The notes below the pieces were generated by a model that saw only the letters and a list, made by a program, of their open reading frames with translations, searched no databases and had not been told where the DNA came from. Shown here in pieces: positions 11,058 through 22,052 of a stretch of 64,000 nt of DNA (the first letter of the stretch is position 1; every line of letters starts with the position of its first letter). Position numbers and translations under genes: made by a program. Origin of the DNA: Flabesymbios commensalis (Eukaryota; Annelida; Polychaeta; Terebellida; Flabelligeridae); assembly GCA_964017125.1 (NCBI GenBank), contig OZ024911.1, positions 39,873,728-39,937,727 on the forward strand, written 5' to 3'.

Positions 11058-12070
11058 TGAGTTAAAAGTGGATGTTTTCCGTTTCAAAATATGGGGATAC
11101 TTAGAAACTATTTTCAACGTACGCCTCAGTGCGGTGCAACTAGTTTCAGCTTATTATTTCAACTTACCCCCGGGGGTAAGCCGAAACTAGGGGAAGTAAT
11201 TTGAAACTGGTCTTTTTTTAGTTTCAGCGTACCGGGGGATAAATGGAAACTAGTTTCAAGGTACCCCCGGTAAGCTGCAAGGGGGGGGGGGATTTGCAAA
11301 GTTCACGATTTCTTCAAAAATGCACTGAATAAAATGTTTGTTTTATTGAGAAATAAATGATATCCATAATTGCACTAGATTATGCTTTGTCTTTCAACAC
11401 TTGATGACGCTATGGTGGACTTCGACGGCCATCTTGGATTATACATCATGAGGTTATTCAAGGTAGATCTAGTCAAGAATAATACATTAAGTTACACTCT
11501 AATACTATTATTTCAACAATTGAAAATTATCGCTGGTGAAAACGGATTATTCAAGGTAGGTCTATCTAATCGAGAATAACACATCAAATTGCTCTTTGCT
11601 ACAAATATTTCAAAAATTTCAAATTTAAGATTAATTATCGTTATAGTCGGTTTCCTTGGTTGTGACCTTTATATGAACTTGGTTATTGGTAGCAATCTGG
11701 TTTTGGACTTCTAGATGACCTTAAGTGGTAAAATTAACCATTCTAATGAAATCAGTGTATTCAAATGGGTCAAAAATGAGGTATTGTTATAAGCTTCTAG
11801 GGCTATACTGTGGAAATTTTTACTACAATTCAAGATTGCAGACGAAGCCATTTTGGTTATAACCTCTAGATGGTCTTGAATCGTAAAAATAACCATGCCA
11901 ATGAAATTAGTGTGTTCAAAATTACACAAGATTCTAGCGCTATTCTATCAAAAGTTTTTCTGTCTTTTTGGTTTTATGCAAATAAGCATATCAAGGTGAA
12001 TATTATAATATTAATAAAATAACATTGTGACAAATGTTTACTAAGATATCACGCGCACGCCTGACATCCA

Positions 12071-12488
12071 CAAGTGCCTTTCCAGAAGCAAACATTGTCA
12101 CAGTGAATTTCACCACCAATTAAACTTTAAATAAGAAAAATAATTCAATTAATGTACAAAACTGTCGAATATTTGCTCCAGGTGCAATTCCAATCACAGA
12201 CGTCGTTGTATGTATGTATTCAGGTAATTTGAGTACTTGTCTACGAAACCTACATATTAATTTATCTTGCACATCATTCCCAAAATAATAACGCCATTCC
12301 GGTAGAAACTTATTTGAATAAAAGAAAACTTTGTCTTTGGAAATTTAAAGTTATCACTAGCTTATTAAATTAGATAGAAGATAAACTCTATTTAATTTGA
12401 CTGAAATTACTTAGCCGTGCGAATTATTGCATTAATCTATTTGAGCGCTCGGAGTACAGATTATATTAGAAAATGTCAAGGGGACTTT
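12071..12488. other. Unassigned AT-rich stretch
   Basis: No coding exon or repeat is recognised. The CACGCCTGACATCCACAAGTG block just before it (12056-12077) recurs near 42575 (reversed) and 54209, so it marks the end of an interspersed repeat family. Confidence 0.4.
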
Positions 12489-12518
12489 CATGGCGCTGCC
12501 TTGTCTATTAAAATGATA

Positions 12519-12943
12519 TTAAGGTGATCTATCACCCCTTATATAGTATGAATAATTTGTGACAAATAAATCAAAGTTGCCACAAGATGGGGCACAAGTG
12601 TTTCCTTATATAGGGTGATTGGCTATCATGTGACCCTCTAAAAGGGTCACATGATAGCCAATCACATGGCGCTGCCTTGTCTATTAAAATGATTTTAAAG
12701 GTGATCTATCACCCCTTATATAGTATGAATAAATTTGTGACAAATAAATCAAAGTTGCCACAAGATGGGGCACAAGTGTTTTCTTATATGGGGTGATTGG
12801 CTATCATGTGACATGATAGCCAATCACCCCATATATGGGGTGATTGGCTATCATGGGACCCTGAGAGGGTCACATGATAGCCAATCACCCCATATAAGGA
12901 CATAATTATTCATACCATATAAGGGGTGATAGATCACCTTTAA
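12519..12943. mobile_element. Partly duplicated TTAA MITE of the GTGATCTATCACC family
   Basis: It contains two TTAA-AGGTGATCTATCACC starts (12519 and 12695) but only one end (GGTGATAGATCACCTTTAA, to 12943). The 176-bp spacing equals a direct duplication that includes 30 bp of flank (CATGGCGCTGCCTTGTCTAT at 12489 and at 12665). So the flank and one element half were tandemly duplicated after insertion. Extra head-to-head GGGTGATTGGCTATCAT copies occur at 12790-12890. Confidence 0.8.
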
Positions 12944-13195
12944 GGTGTTGATACTGTCTATTTTTTTTACTATTTTAGACTGCGAATCCTGATTATTTAA
13001 CTGAAAGCTCGTGATATAAATCTCCACGATTAATTTGTTAAAAATCCATGGTATTGTGACGAAGTGCCATCATTAAATCAACTTTGAGTGAACGTCTTGT
13101 GTTTTCTGGGAATTACCCAATGTATCCTGTTTGTGGGGATGGCACCAAGTTGGAGGTTCACAGTTTTTAGCACAATGCTGGGCCACAGTGGCGGA

Positions 13196-13307
13196 TTCAG
13201 GGGGGGGGGGGCATCGCCAAATACTTTAAAAGGTCCCCTAAATTGGCTAAAATTTGGCTATAAAACCCCCGGGCTCCCCCCTTTCTTCAGCTCCTGGATC
13301 CGCTCCT
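13196..13307. mobile_element. Small CAGTGGCGGATYCAG element
   Basis: The left end CAGTGGCGGATTCAG and the right end CTGGATCCGCTCCTG are inverted around a G-tract and a C-rich arm. Ends of this form are common in small hAT-type non-autonomous elements of invertebrates; that assignment is inferred. Confidence 0.5.
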
Positions 13308-13362
13308 GGATCATTTCCTATACTGATATGCAGCGTTGGGCGAACGTATCGTTTTTACGGTT

Positions 13363-13910
13363 TTAAAGCAGCCCCTTGGGATGACATCAATTTTCGTTTT
13401 TAGTCTTGTAATGAAGTAGTGTATCCCCCGATCATGATTTTATTTTTTCCAGAGTTTTTAGATTTTTAAAAATATTTTTTATCAACATTTCTATGAATCC
13501 GCTTCAAACCCCAAAAACGTTTTGTATACCTAAACACTTGTTAAGGGTAGGGTGAATGTTCCTACAGCATTGGGCCACATGTTGATGCCGTCTGCCCAGC
13601 GTTGGGCAGACAACCATGCTGAGGGTGTATCCCCCCCATGTCCTGACTACAAGACACCAATTAGCGGAGATTGCTTTGATGTCACCGTCTAAAACGTGGG
13701 AATATGTGGTGTAAAGTGCTGTATATTGCTGAGTTGTTTTGTTTACATGGCAATATACGACCTGGAAATATAACTATTTCACTCTTTTTCGGTGCTTTAA
13801 ATTAGTTTTTTGACTTTTTTGTATTTGTAGTTCAGATCAGTAGGCTATATAGCTTCATATAAATTACATTTTCAAAATTGAAAATGTCTCATCCCACGGG
13901 ATCCCTTTAA
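13363..13910 (+). mobile_element. TTAA-flanked element, TIR TTAAAGSRGCCCCTTGGGAT
   Basis: The left end TTAAAGCAGCCCCTTGGGAT and the right-end complement TTAAAGGGATCCCGTGGGAT form a TIR of about 20 bp. The 548-bp interior matches 17267-17831 nearly throughout, including CCACATGTTGATGC and GATATACGACCTGG-type blocks. There is no coding capacity. The interior palindrome GCCCAGCGTTGGGC resembles the CCAGCA family, so it may have been acquired. Confidence 0.85.
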
Positions 13911-13947
13911 CCATTCAAGGTTGACAGCAGCGTCGAGCAAAGTCAGG

Positions 13948-13987
13948 AGGCAGTAACTGATTTCTAAATTAAGCAGTTACTGTATTT
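13948..13987. repeat. Decayed GGCAGTA hairpin
   Basis: GGCAGTAACTGATTTCT and a facing AAGCAGTTACTGTA form a degraded version of the hairpins at 1454 and 22116. Confidence 0.4.
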
Positions 13988-14429
13988 TGGTTTCGCGCAG
14001 GGAAATTATGACGACGCAGTATTGAGGCAGTGCTAGACCAATGTTATATTAGCCGAGGGTGTGCACAAGTAGGCTCCTTGCAATTTGGTGTCATGACTAA
14101 GTACGTCTCTATGGCAATGGAGTCAGAGAACGCGTTGTTATTAGCTCTGGAATGACTGATTCAAATTATATTTAATAAACTTATGGTGGAGAAGTATTTA
14201 ATAAAGGGGTGCGTTTTAGTAGGGCTAGCTGGGCGTTTGTAATATGAGCACCTGGTTTATATCATTGAGATCCATCATAAAACGTTTCCGTGTCCGGTTT
14301 TGTTCAATTGAATACTATTTGTATAGGTCTCTTTGTATAAGGTTTCATCACACTGATATCATTTGTGATTCAAAGAAAGTAAAACCATGTATGTATTGAA
14401 GAAAAGTATTTCTCCATTCTAATGAGACA

Positions 14430-14610
14430 GGTAGTGCTGATCCGCCCAGGGCAGACAATGACAGCCCATGAAGATTTTCATTTATTATTTTTACTAATAA
14501 CGGATAATTAGTGGACATTACAATTTTATGAAAATTTACAGAACAGGCTATTGTGACATATTATATTACGATTATTTCGCTCTACTTAAATCTGTTCAAT
14601 TGACGATACA
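14430..14610 (+). mobile_element. Fragment related to the 2781-3427 TTAA element
   Basis: It shares GATCCGCCCAG, AATAACGGATAATTAGTGGAC and a TATATTACGATT-type tail with 2781-3427, in the same order. The ends are not preserved. Flanking DNA at 13988-14429 and 14611-15073 shows no recognisable feature. Confidence 0.5.
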
Positions 14611-15084
14611 CCTTTTTCAATAACAACACACCACACATTGACCAAAAGCTGAACTATTTAGTCAGGACTCCTGTTTACAGCCGATCGAAGACCTTTCCAA
14701 CATATTAAGCATGGCCTCATTTGATCACGCTCATGGTGGTGTCTATTTCTACCCTAATATTTAAGTAATAAGATCCAAACCATACTTTTTTTTACTCGTG
14801 AATTGATGTACTGGTGAATTGATTGTACTGATGATATAGATATATCGTTGTGTTACACATTTGGAATGAATAAAAACACCTTATTTCACAGCCGAGTTTT
14901 TTAGTTTGTCTCCATGGAATGACTCCAGTGTGAGTGATAATATGTAAACATTGTAATAGGCTAATTCTATAATATCTTTAATATCACTCGACGAAATTCA
15001 TTCCCTTGAACTAGTCTAAAATATCAATTTATTAACTCCAAAAAGATACGTTATTTCGACTTTTTGGCATTTATCAGTTGGCCG

Positions 15085-15190
15085 GGTCTATTTACCTCGT
15101 CACGGGGCACACAAGGCAAGAAAAGTGCGTTGGATTACCCGTGACGGGGCAAATAACAGTTAAATCTTCTTCCATGTCCCGTGACGGGGC
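15085..15190. repeat. Cluster of GTGACGGGG motifs
   Basis: Three CCCGTCACGGGG-like units (near 15092, 15140 and 15180) lie beside GTCTATTTACC. The reversed counterpart (ACACCCCGTGACGGGG followed by TAAATAGACAC) is at 41217-41245. The two sites look like end sequences of one dispersed element family. Confidence 0.5.
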
Positions 15191-15744
15191 GTGGAACCGC
15201 TGATTTTGTGCCTTCGATACACCGTGGCGGACGAAATAAAGGAAAATTAGTATTATACAGCCCGCTGTGGTGTATGCAAGATAATCAAAGTGTCCTTGGG
15301 CACCCCGTGAATGATGTAACGACGTTTCTTATTGGTTGTCAAAAGAAGCATTACACTGGGTCCATTCGACTAGCCCAATAAATATGGTCGCATTTCTAAT
15401 TTTCAAAAACAACTACATCAATGAGTGGAGTATGTTCCTCATATTTTAAGCTTAGTTTAGGACGAGGGGCCCACTGCACACTGGGTAAACTTCATCTCTC
15501 AGGGATGAAAAGACGGGTCTTGTTACACACTGAATTGTTTATTTCGAATTAAATACTTCTACACTAAGGGCCGTATGCCCGAAGCTAGTTCAGCTAACAC
15601 GAAGTTTAGGCTTAACACAGTGTTAAGTAAAACAGTGTTTTAAAAATAATTAGCCCGTATGCCAAAAACAAGGTTAGCATCGTGTTAATAAACCATACGG
15701 TTAAATCCTAAACCAGTGTTGTAACGCCGTGAAGCATAATACAA

Positions 15745-16200
15745 TTTGTGTACAATTGCCGACAATGGGCACGTCCAACAAACACGATACATTCCACCAA
15801 TGCTGCTTTATTGTTCCTGCCAGCGTCGAAGACCACGGCACAACATTTATTCATCAACGGCGCAAAGTGTCGTGTTTCCCGGGAGCAATGTATGAGGATG
15901 GGCGTACATGAGGACTGTTGCTTGGGAATTCCGGGTACCCATGCTTGCTGTACCTCACGCCAATCGCTAGGCCAACAACAGATAATGAACGGCATTACAA
16001 TCAGTCTCATATAATGACCCGAAACATTATAGAGAGATTGTTTGGCGTTTTAAAACATTTTTTAAGACGATTTGCATGTTTGCACTTTGGCCTCCGCACC
16101 AAATTAAGCACCAGATTGATTATAATAATTGTGGCTTGCTGTGCTTTGCACAACATAGCAAGAAGACACAGGGAAATTTATATTCGTTGTTGAGTCGGAT
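15745..16200 (+). pseudogene. Harbinger (HARBI1-like) transposase remnant, DDE nuclease C-terminal part
   Basis: The frame at 15918-16193 reads LGNSGYPCLLYLTPIARP, then ERHYNQSHIMTRNIIERLFG, then LKHFLRRFACLHFGLR and IIVACCALHNIA. These match the conserved C-terminal DDE_Tnp_4 blocks (GDSGYPC...TP, ERLFGVLK, ACCALHNIA) of HARBI1-type transposases. The final catalytic Glu would be the E of IIERLFG. Upstream (15748-15905), a shorter frame has an FPGS-like block in a shifted frame, so a frameshift lies near 15880-15910. The N-terminal region and first catalytic residues are missing. It is inactive. Confidence 0.82.
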
Positions 16201-16367
16201 GATGACCATTACATTGATGGTGACATCATTGATCCTAATATGCTGTCATCCGTCACGAGGCAATTTTGTGAGGCCAACAGATTATTGGTCCAACACGTTT
16301 TGTGAGTAGGCCCTACATAAGATACATTCATAATAATAATATTAAAATCAATACTGCGCAAAAAAAT

Positions 16368-16895
16368 TTGAGAGAATAAATGATGAATTAATATTTACTT
16401 TTGATGACGCACAGTAACATCTGAGATAATAAATGATGTATTAACCCTTTCAGCACGGGGACCGTCTGTAGACGTCCGAATCTAACCAGAAATGCATAAT
16501 GCATTTCTGATCTAACGTATATAAACGTGAGACGTCTAAAGGCGGTCCCTGCCCGGAAAGAATTAAAAATGAAGCAAATAAAGCAGAAAAAGCTAATGAA
16601 AATATTTATGATTATTTTAAATTGAAAAAAATGATTAATGTCTTGGGTACATCGTTCTGCTTCATTTGGGTAGGCTACCTATGGTATGGGTGAAGGGCAA
16701 TTATAATTTGTTTAGGTTCTTTTAGCGCGTGAACCGTCTATAGACGTCTTAATTCGACGTCTACAGACGTTAGAATCAGGCGTCTTAACGTCAACAGACG
16801 GTCCCCGTGCTGAAAGGGTTAATACATTTGTATTATCTCAGATGTTATTGTGCGTCATAAAAAGTATATATTAAGTCATCATTTATTATCTCATA
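16368..16895. repeat. Inverted repeat split by TTAA elements
   Basis: The left flank (16368-16440, ending AGATAATAAATGATGTATTAA) and the right flank (16823-16895) are reverse complements: both contain GACGCACA(G/A)TAACATCTGAG. The TTAA elements occupy the loop exactly, so they inserted at the centre of a pre-existing palindrome. Confidence 0.7.
16441..16822. mobile_element. Composite TTAA element(s), TIR TTAACCCTTTCAGCACGGGG
   Basis: The left end TTAACCCTTTCAGCACGGGG and the right end CCCCGTGCTGAAAGGGTTAA are perfect 20-bp inverted repeats. An inner, imperfect end (CCCGGAAAGAATTAA) at 16551-16566 suggests two head-to-tail or nested units. Each end carries the GACGTC / CAGACG hairpin motif shared with the 4649 family, of which this is a diverged subfamily. 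Confidence 0.75.
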
Positions 16896-17266
16896 TTTCA
16901 TACGAAATTTATTTTAGCGTTGTAAAGGCTAATATTTCATTGTCATATGTATGTACAATAAAATCTGAGATAAGAACATATTTCATTAATTCGATAGGTA
17001 TATTAGTATTTAATTGCGATAGGCATGCATAGATGTGTGTATAATTTTGTTTGGTACATCACTGATTTGAAAATAAAGAAGTAGATACCTGCAATGTCTT
17101 AAAAAGTATTTTGATTTGCATTTCCATCAAATATAACAATAATATGTTATAATGTTGAGTTTTTTCTAATGACTCCACACAATTATGTTGCTATTGCCAT
17201 CAACTTCCTTAACCCAATGCTAAATGGGTAACTTTTGGCAACATAACACACCGGTTTATCATCGTG

Positions 17267-17831
17267 TTAAAGCAGCTCCTTGGGATGACATCAATTTTCG
17301 TTTTTAGTTTCGTAATGAAGTAGTGTAACCCCCAGATCATGATTTCATTTTTTTAAGAGTTTTCAGATTAAAAAAAAATATATTATAAAATTTTCTATGA
17401 ATCCGCTTAAAACCCAAACAAACTTTTTGTATACCTAAACACTTGCTAAAGGACGGTTAAATGTTCCTACAGCATTGGACCACATGGTGATGCTGTCGGC
17501 CCAGCGTTGGGCAGACGATCAGTGCTGCAGGTGTATCCCCCTATGTCCTGACTATAAGACACCAATTAGCGGCGATTGCTCTGATCTTACCATCCAAGAC
17601 GTGGGAATATGTGTTGTAAAATGCGGTATATTGCTGACTTGATTTGTTTACATGGCGATATACGACCTGGAAATATAACTACACTGTATTTCACTCTTTT
17701 TCGGTGCTTTAAAATTGTTTTTTGACTTTTTTGTATTTTTAGTTAAGATCAGTAGGCTATATAGCTTCTAATAAATACAATTTTCAAAATTGACAACATT
17801 GAAAATGTCTCATCCCAAGGGGTCCCTTTAA
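17267..17831 (+). mobile_element. TTAA-flanked element, best copy of its family
   Basis: It starts TTAAAGCAGCTCCTTGGGAT and ends ATCCCAAGGGGTCCCTTTAA. The TIRs match over 20 bp with few differences. At 565 bp it is full length compared with 13363-13910. It carries GCCCAGCGTTGGGCAGAC and a long AT-rich right half. It interrupts the right part of the Harbinger element. Confidence 0.86.
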
Positions 17832-17924
17832 GCCAAAACCAGCTTCTGGCATACCGGTTAGCGTTAAACTGAAGGTTACAACACTGTTATAGCTAAACTC
17901 ACACTAACCTAGCTTTTAGAGCAG

Positions 17925-20900
17925 GAGATAAGGGTGATTTAACTAAAAAGTTTGACCAGGTCTGTGTTTGGTACCGTTGGAAAGGTTATCTATCCGGGAG
18001 TATGGAGAATGGATGCTGGGGTGTCGCCAGTGGTGGAATAGGTCACCAGAAGTCATTTAAGGTCACTACCCAAGGTCATTTAAAGAAAAAGTGTGATTTA
18101 ACTAAAAACTTTGACTAGCTTTGTGTTTCGAAACATTGGAAAGGTTACCTATCTGGGACCATGGAAAATGGGTACTGGGGTGTCGGCAGTGGTGGAATAG
18201 GTCACTAGAGGTCATTTAAGGTCATTATTCAAGGTCATGTGACGAAAAAAGGTCAATTCAACTAAAAACTTTGACGAGGTTTGTGTATCGTATGATTGTG
18301 TGGGCTATATGCCAGAAAGTAATGGATGCCGGAGGGTTGGCAGTGGTTGAATAGGTCACCAGAGGTCATTTAAGGTCACTACCCAAGGTCATTTGCAGTG
18401 ATAAAAAAGGTCATTACCGGTACTCGATGTCATTGACGAAAAAGGATGATTTAACTAAAAACTTCGACCATGTTTATGTATGGTATCGCCTGTAATCTTA
18501 TCTAACTGGGAACATTGTAAATGGGTGATCGAGTGTCGCAAGTGGTGGAACAGGTCACCAGAGGTCATTTAAGGTCACTACCCATGGTCATTTGAAAATA
18601 TATGGTGATTTAACTAGATACTTCGACGGGGTTTGTTAGGTATCGCTAGGGATTTTTTAAATCTGGGAGTCTGCAAAATGATCATTTGCCGTGAGCCTGA
18701 TAAGCTCTTGGGTGCCAACAGTGAAATAGGTCACCAGGTCATTCATTTAAAGCCATTACCTCAGGTCATTTGAATGAAAAGACGATTTAGGTGAAAGGTT
18801 TGACTATGTCTGTTCTTTGTATCTTTTGAAATGTGATCTATCTGGGAGTCTGGAAAATGAGTGTCGGGGTGACAGCAGTGGTAAAATAAGTCACCAGGGC
18901 TAAATTACTCTGATTAACATAGGTGAGTTAAATTCGATTCAAATAAACCAAGCTAGGTATCGTTTAAAACATTTATTATCTTGATGCATCATTTGCCAGG
19001 ATAATAATGTCTTTGAATTAATCAGTCGTCATCTTCATCTGATGATGCCAGGTGCATCTGTTCATCAAGATTGATATCCTCTTCTTTCTGCCGCTTTTGA
19101 CACCATTGACCACGAAATCCTGTTGCAGCATCTCAAAGTGAGTGGAGGTGTATGTGGCACAGCCTTGGCATGGTTTAGGTTTTACCTGACTGGCAGGACA
19201 CAATCTGTGAAGATTCACAACACCACATCAAAGCCTAAATTGCTCAGCTACGGTGTGTACTAGGGCCACTACTGCAACATCACTCCATCTCCCTCAGCTC
19301 GCAACCTTGGTGCCATTTTTGACGAACATTAGACTATGGAGGCGCATGTCAACAGTGTTTGCCGATCTTCTTTTTTCCACCTACACAACATCAGCAGCAT
19401 TCGAAATAAAGACTGTTGGATATGAAGACAACTGTCACCATTGTCCAGGCCCTAGTCATCTTCGGACTTGACTACTGTATCTCTCTGCTATGTTGACTCC
19501 CAGCTGTACTCATAAAGAGATTGCAGAGGGTGCAAAATGCAGCAGCTAGAGTGATAGCTAAAGCCGGCAGAAGGGACCATATCTCACCAATTCTCTTCAA
19601 ATGTCATTGGCTACCGGTTAAATTTCGCATAAAGTACAAGATCCTACTATTAACATATCGTGCTCTACATGGCCTCGCCCCAACTTACATCACAGAGCTA
19701 TAGTGCCTTATACACCACCCACAACACTGCGTTTGAGCACAAAGCAGCTTTTGGTAGTCGAAAAGTACAGACTTATAAACTTTGGTGCCAGGAGTTTTGA
19801 AACTGCGCTCTGGAACAGTTTGGAGAGCCAGATCTGTCTGCAAAAAACCCTGACCTCCTTTAGAAGGTCGTTAAAAACTTCGACAAGCGTTTGGTGGCCT
19901 CATGCAGTAATTGACTTTTTTTTCACTGTCTTTCGAATGTGAAGTGCTCTGAACATACAAAAGAACACTTAATGTTTCGCCATCAAGTTCCCATCCACCG
20001 CCAGCAGCTTCTGGTAACACATCAGGCAGTATGGCCATTGTTGAATTTCTCCAAAACAGGGCTACGTAATTGGAGCGCTTAATCATCTGTTGCAGTGTGG
20101 CTTTGAAGGGTGGCAAACAGCATGGGTCAGTGGATTTTATTTTCTCCAATAGTAACTTTGTGTTCTTTGGTATGAGAGACCACATACATCAGCACTTGTT
20201 CGAAGTGACTTATTGGAAGAGGTTATTAATATTAAAGATGAACAGAGGCACCTGATGCAGATGATGACTGATTAATTAAAATACATCACTATCCTGGCAA
20301 ATGATGTATCTAGATAATAAATGTCTTAAACGATACCTGACTTGGTTTATTTGAATAAACTTGAGCTCTCCAAATCGCCTATGTTAATGAGCGTAATTTA
20401 CCCCTGGTGATCTATTTCACCACTGCCGTCACATCGACACTCATTTTCCATACTCCAGATAGATATTATTTCAAAAGATACAAAGTACAGACATAGTCAA
20501 ACATCTTACCTTAATCGTCTTTTCATTCAAATGACCTGTTGTAATGGTCTTAAATAAATTACCTGGTAACCTATTACACCACTGTTGGCACCCAAGACTT
20601 TATCAGGCTCATGAAAAATGATCATTTTTCCAGACTCCCTGCAGATTAAGAACTTTCCTAACAATACCTAACACAAACCCAGTCGAAGTGTTTAGTTAAA
20701 TCACCATATACATGTATCTTCAAATGACCTTGGGTAGTGACATTAAATGACCTCTGGTGACCTGTTCCACCACTGGCGACACTCTATCATCCATTCACAA
20801 GATTCCCAGTTAGATAATATTACAGGCGATACTATACACAAACGTGGTCGAAGTTTTTAGTTAAATCGTCCTTTTTTGTCAAATACATCGAGCAATGACC

Positions 20901-21777
20901 TCATTTTATCACCGCAAATGACTTTAGGTAGTGACCTTACATGACCTCTAGTGCCTTCTTTAACCACTGCCAACCTTCCAACATCCATTGTCCATACTCC
21001 CGGGTATATAACCTATCCAATCATACTAAACACAAACCTGGTCAAAGTTTTTAGTTAAATCGACATTTTTTCGTCACATGACTTTGAATAATATGACCTC
21101 AAATGTGACCTATCCCACCTTAAATGTGACCTATCCCACCACGGCCGACACCCCAGCACCCATTCCTCATTGTCCCTGAGAGCTAGCCTTTCCAATGATA
21201 CGAAACACAAAGTTTGTCAAAGTTTTTAGTTAAAATACACTTTTTTCATGAAATGACCTTGGGTAAAGACCTTCCTTTATCACAGCAAATGACCCCAGGT
21301 AGTGACCATAAATGACCCCTGGTGACCTATTTCACCACTGCCGACCCTCCAGCATCCATTGTCCATGCTCTCGGGTATATAACCTATTCAGTCATACCAA
21401 GGAATCTATATAAAGTTCTTGGTCATACCAAAAACAAACCTGCGTGGTCAAAGTTTTCAGTTAAATCACCCTTTTTCGTCACATGACCTTGAATAATGAC
21501 CTTAAATGACCTCTAGTGACCCCTTCCCCTACTGCCGACACCCCAGCACCCATTTTCCATGGTCCCAGGTAGGTAACCTTTCCAATGTTACGAAACACAA
21601 GCTTGTGAAAGTTTTTAATTAAATGACCTTGGGTAGTGACCTTAAATGACCGCTGGTGACCTATTCCACCACTGGCGACACCCCAGCATCCATTTTCCAT
21701 ACTCCCGGATAGATGACCTTTCCAACGATACCAAACGCGGACCTGGTCAAACTTTTTAGTTAAATCACCCTTATCTC
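17925..21777. repeat. 3.85-kb long inverted repeat with tandem AGGTCA-rich arms
   Basis: The left arm (17925-19087) and the right arm (20204-21777) are reverse complements from the outer border (GAGATAAGGGTGATTTAAC) to the inner blocks (CATTTATTATCT, CATCATTTGCCAGGATA, AATTAATCAGTC). The outer parts are tandem units of about 110-190 bp, six on the left and more on the right. Each unit has GTGATTTAACTAAAAACTTT, then a GGAAAGGTTATCTATCTGG-like stretch, a GGGGTGTCGGCAGTGGTGG stretch and an AGGTCA cluster. No protein is encoded by the arms. It resembles a very large foldback element; family unknown. Confidence 0.85.
19088..19950 (+). mobile_element. Decayed LINE (CR1/L2/Rex1-like) in the loop of the inverted repeat
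   Basis: The start reads [20 protein letters not shown], then [17 protein letters not shown] (RT fingers). After a large internal deletion that removes the YADD box comes LQRVQNAAARVIAKAGRRDH, then CHWLPVKFRIKYKILLLTYR, then ALHGLAPTYITEL and FGARSFETALWNSLES (C-terminal part). This is the usual order in CR1/L2-like elements. A stop follows ITEL near 19701 and the reading frame shifts there. It is inactive. Both ends fall near the inner borders of the inverted-repeat arms. Confidence 0.87.
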
Positions 21778-22052
21778 TTGGACTATTTGGGCATACGGAG
21801 AGCAGAATGACCTCATGTTACATTAATATTTATATTTGGGCTATGCCCAAATATATTGAGTTTTCAACGGAACTTTAAACTTATTATTCTTAGCACGTTT
21901 TTGTAAGACGCTATTTCTCCCTGAGTTTTATTCTAATCAACTTGAAATTTTGACACAACATCGCCAGAGTAATCAGGAGGGGTGCTATGACTTTTCTAAC
22001 ATGTTCTTCTGGATTTATCCATGATTTCGTGGATCACTATACTGTTGAATGG

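Larger units (their letters stand above)
8840..12070. repeat. Degenerate long inverted repeat (~3.2 kb)
   Basis: The left arm (about 8860-9240) and the reverse complement of the right arm (about 11690-11990) share TTATTTGCATAAA, AATACCTCATTTTTGAC, TTTACGATTCAAG, AACCAAGATGGCT and CATCTTGAATT in the same order. Further in, both arms carry short AGTTTCA / TACCCCCGG blocks (9480-9600 and 11130-11290). The left arm itself is a ~170-bp tandem duplication. The spacer (about 9870-10400) has another tandem pair marked by GCGGCCATTTTGAAAT. No protein is encoded. This resembles an old foldback-type element; the identity is unknown. Confidence 0.6.
15570..17857 (+). mobile_element. Decayed PIF/Harbinger-type DNA transposon with nested insertions
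   Basis: Putative terminal repeats CGTATGCCCGAAGCTAGTT (left) and, reversed, GGTATGCCAGAAGCTGGTT (right, 17834-17857) bracket a Harbinger-like transposase remnant and two TTAA-type elements (16441-16822 and 17267-17831). Subterminal AACACAGTGTTAA-like repeats occur at both ends. Exact borders and the 3-bp target duplication could not be fixed. Confidence 0.6.
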
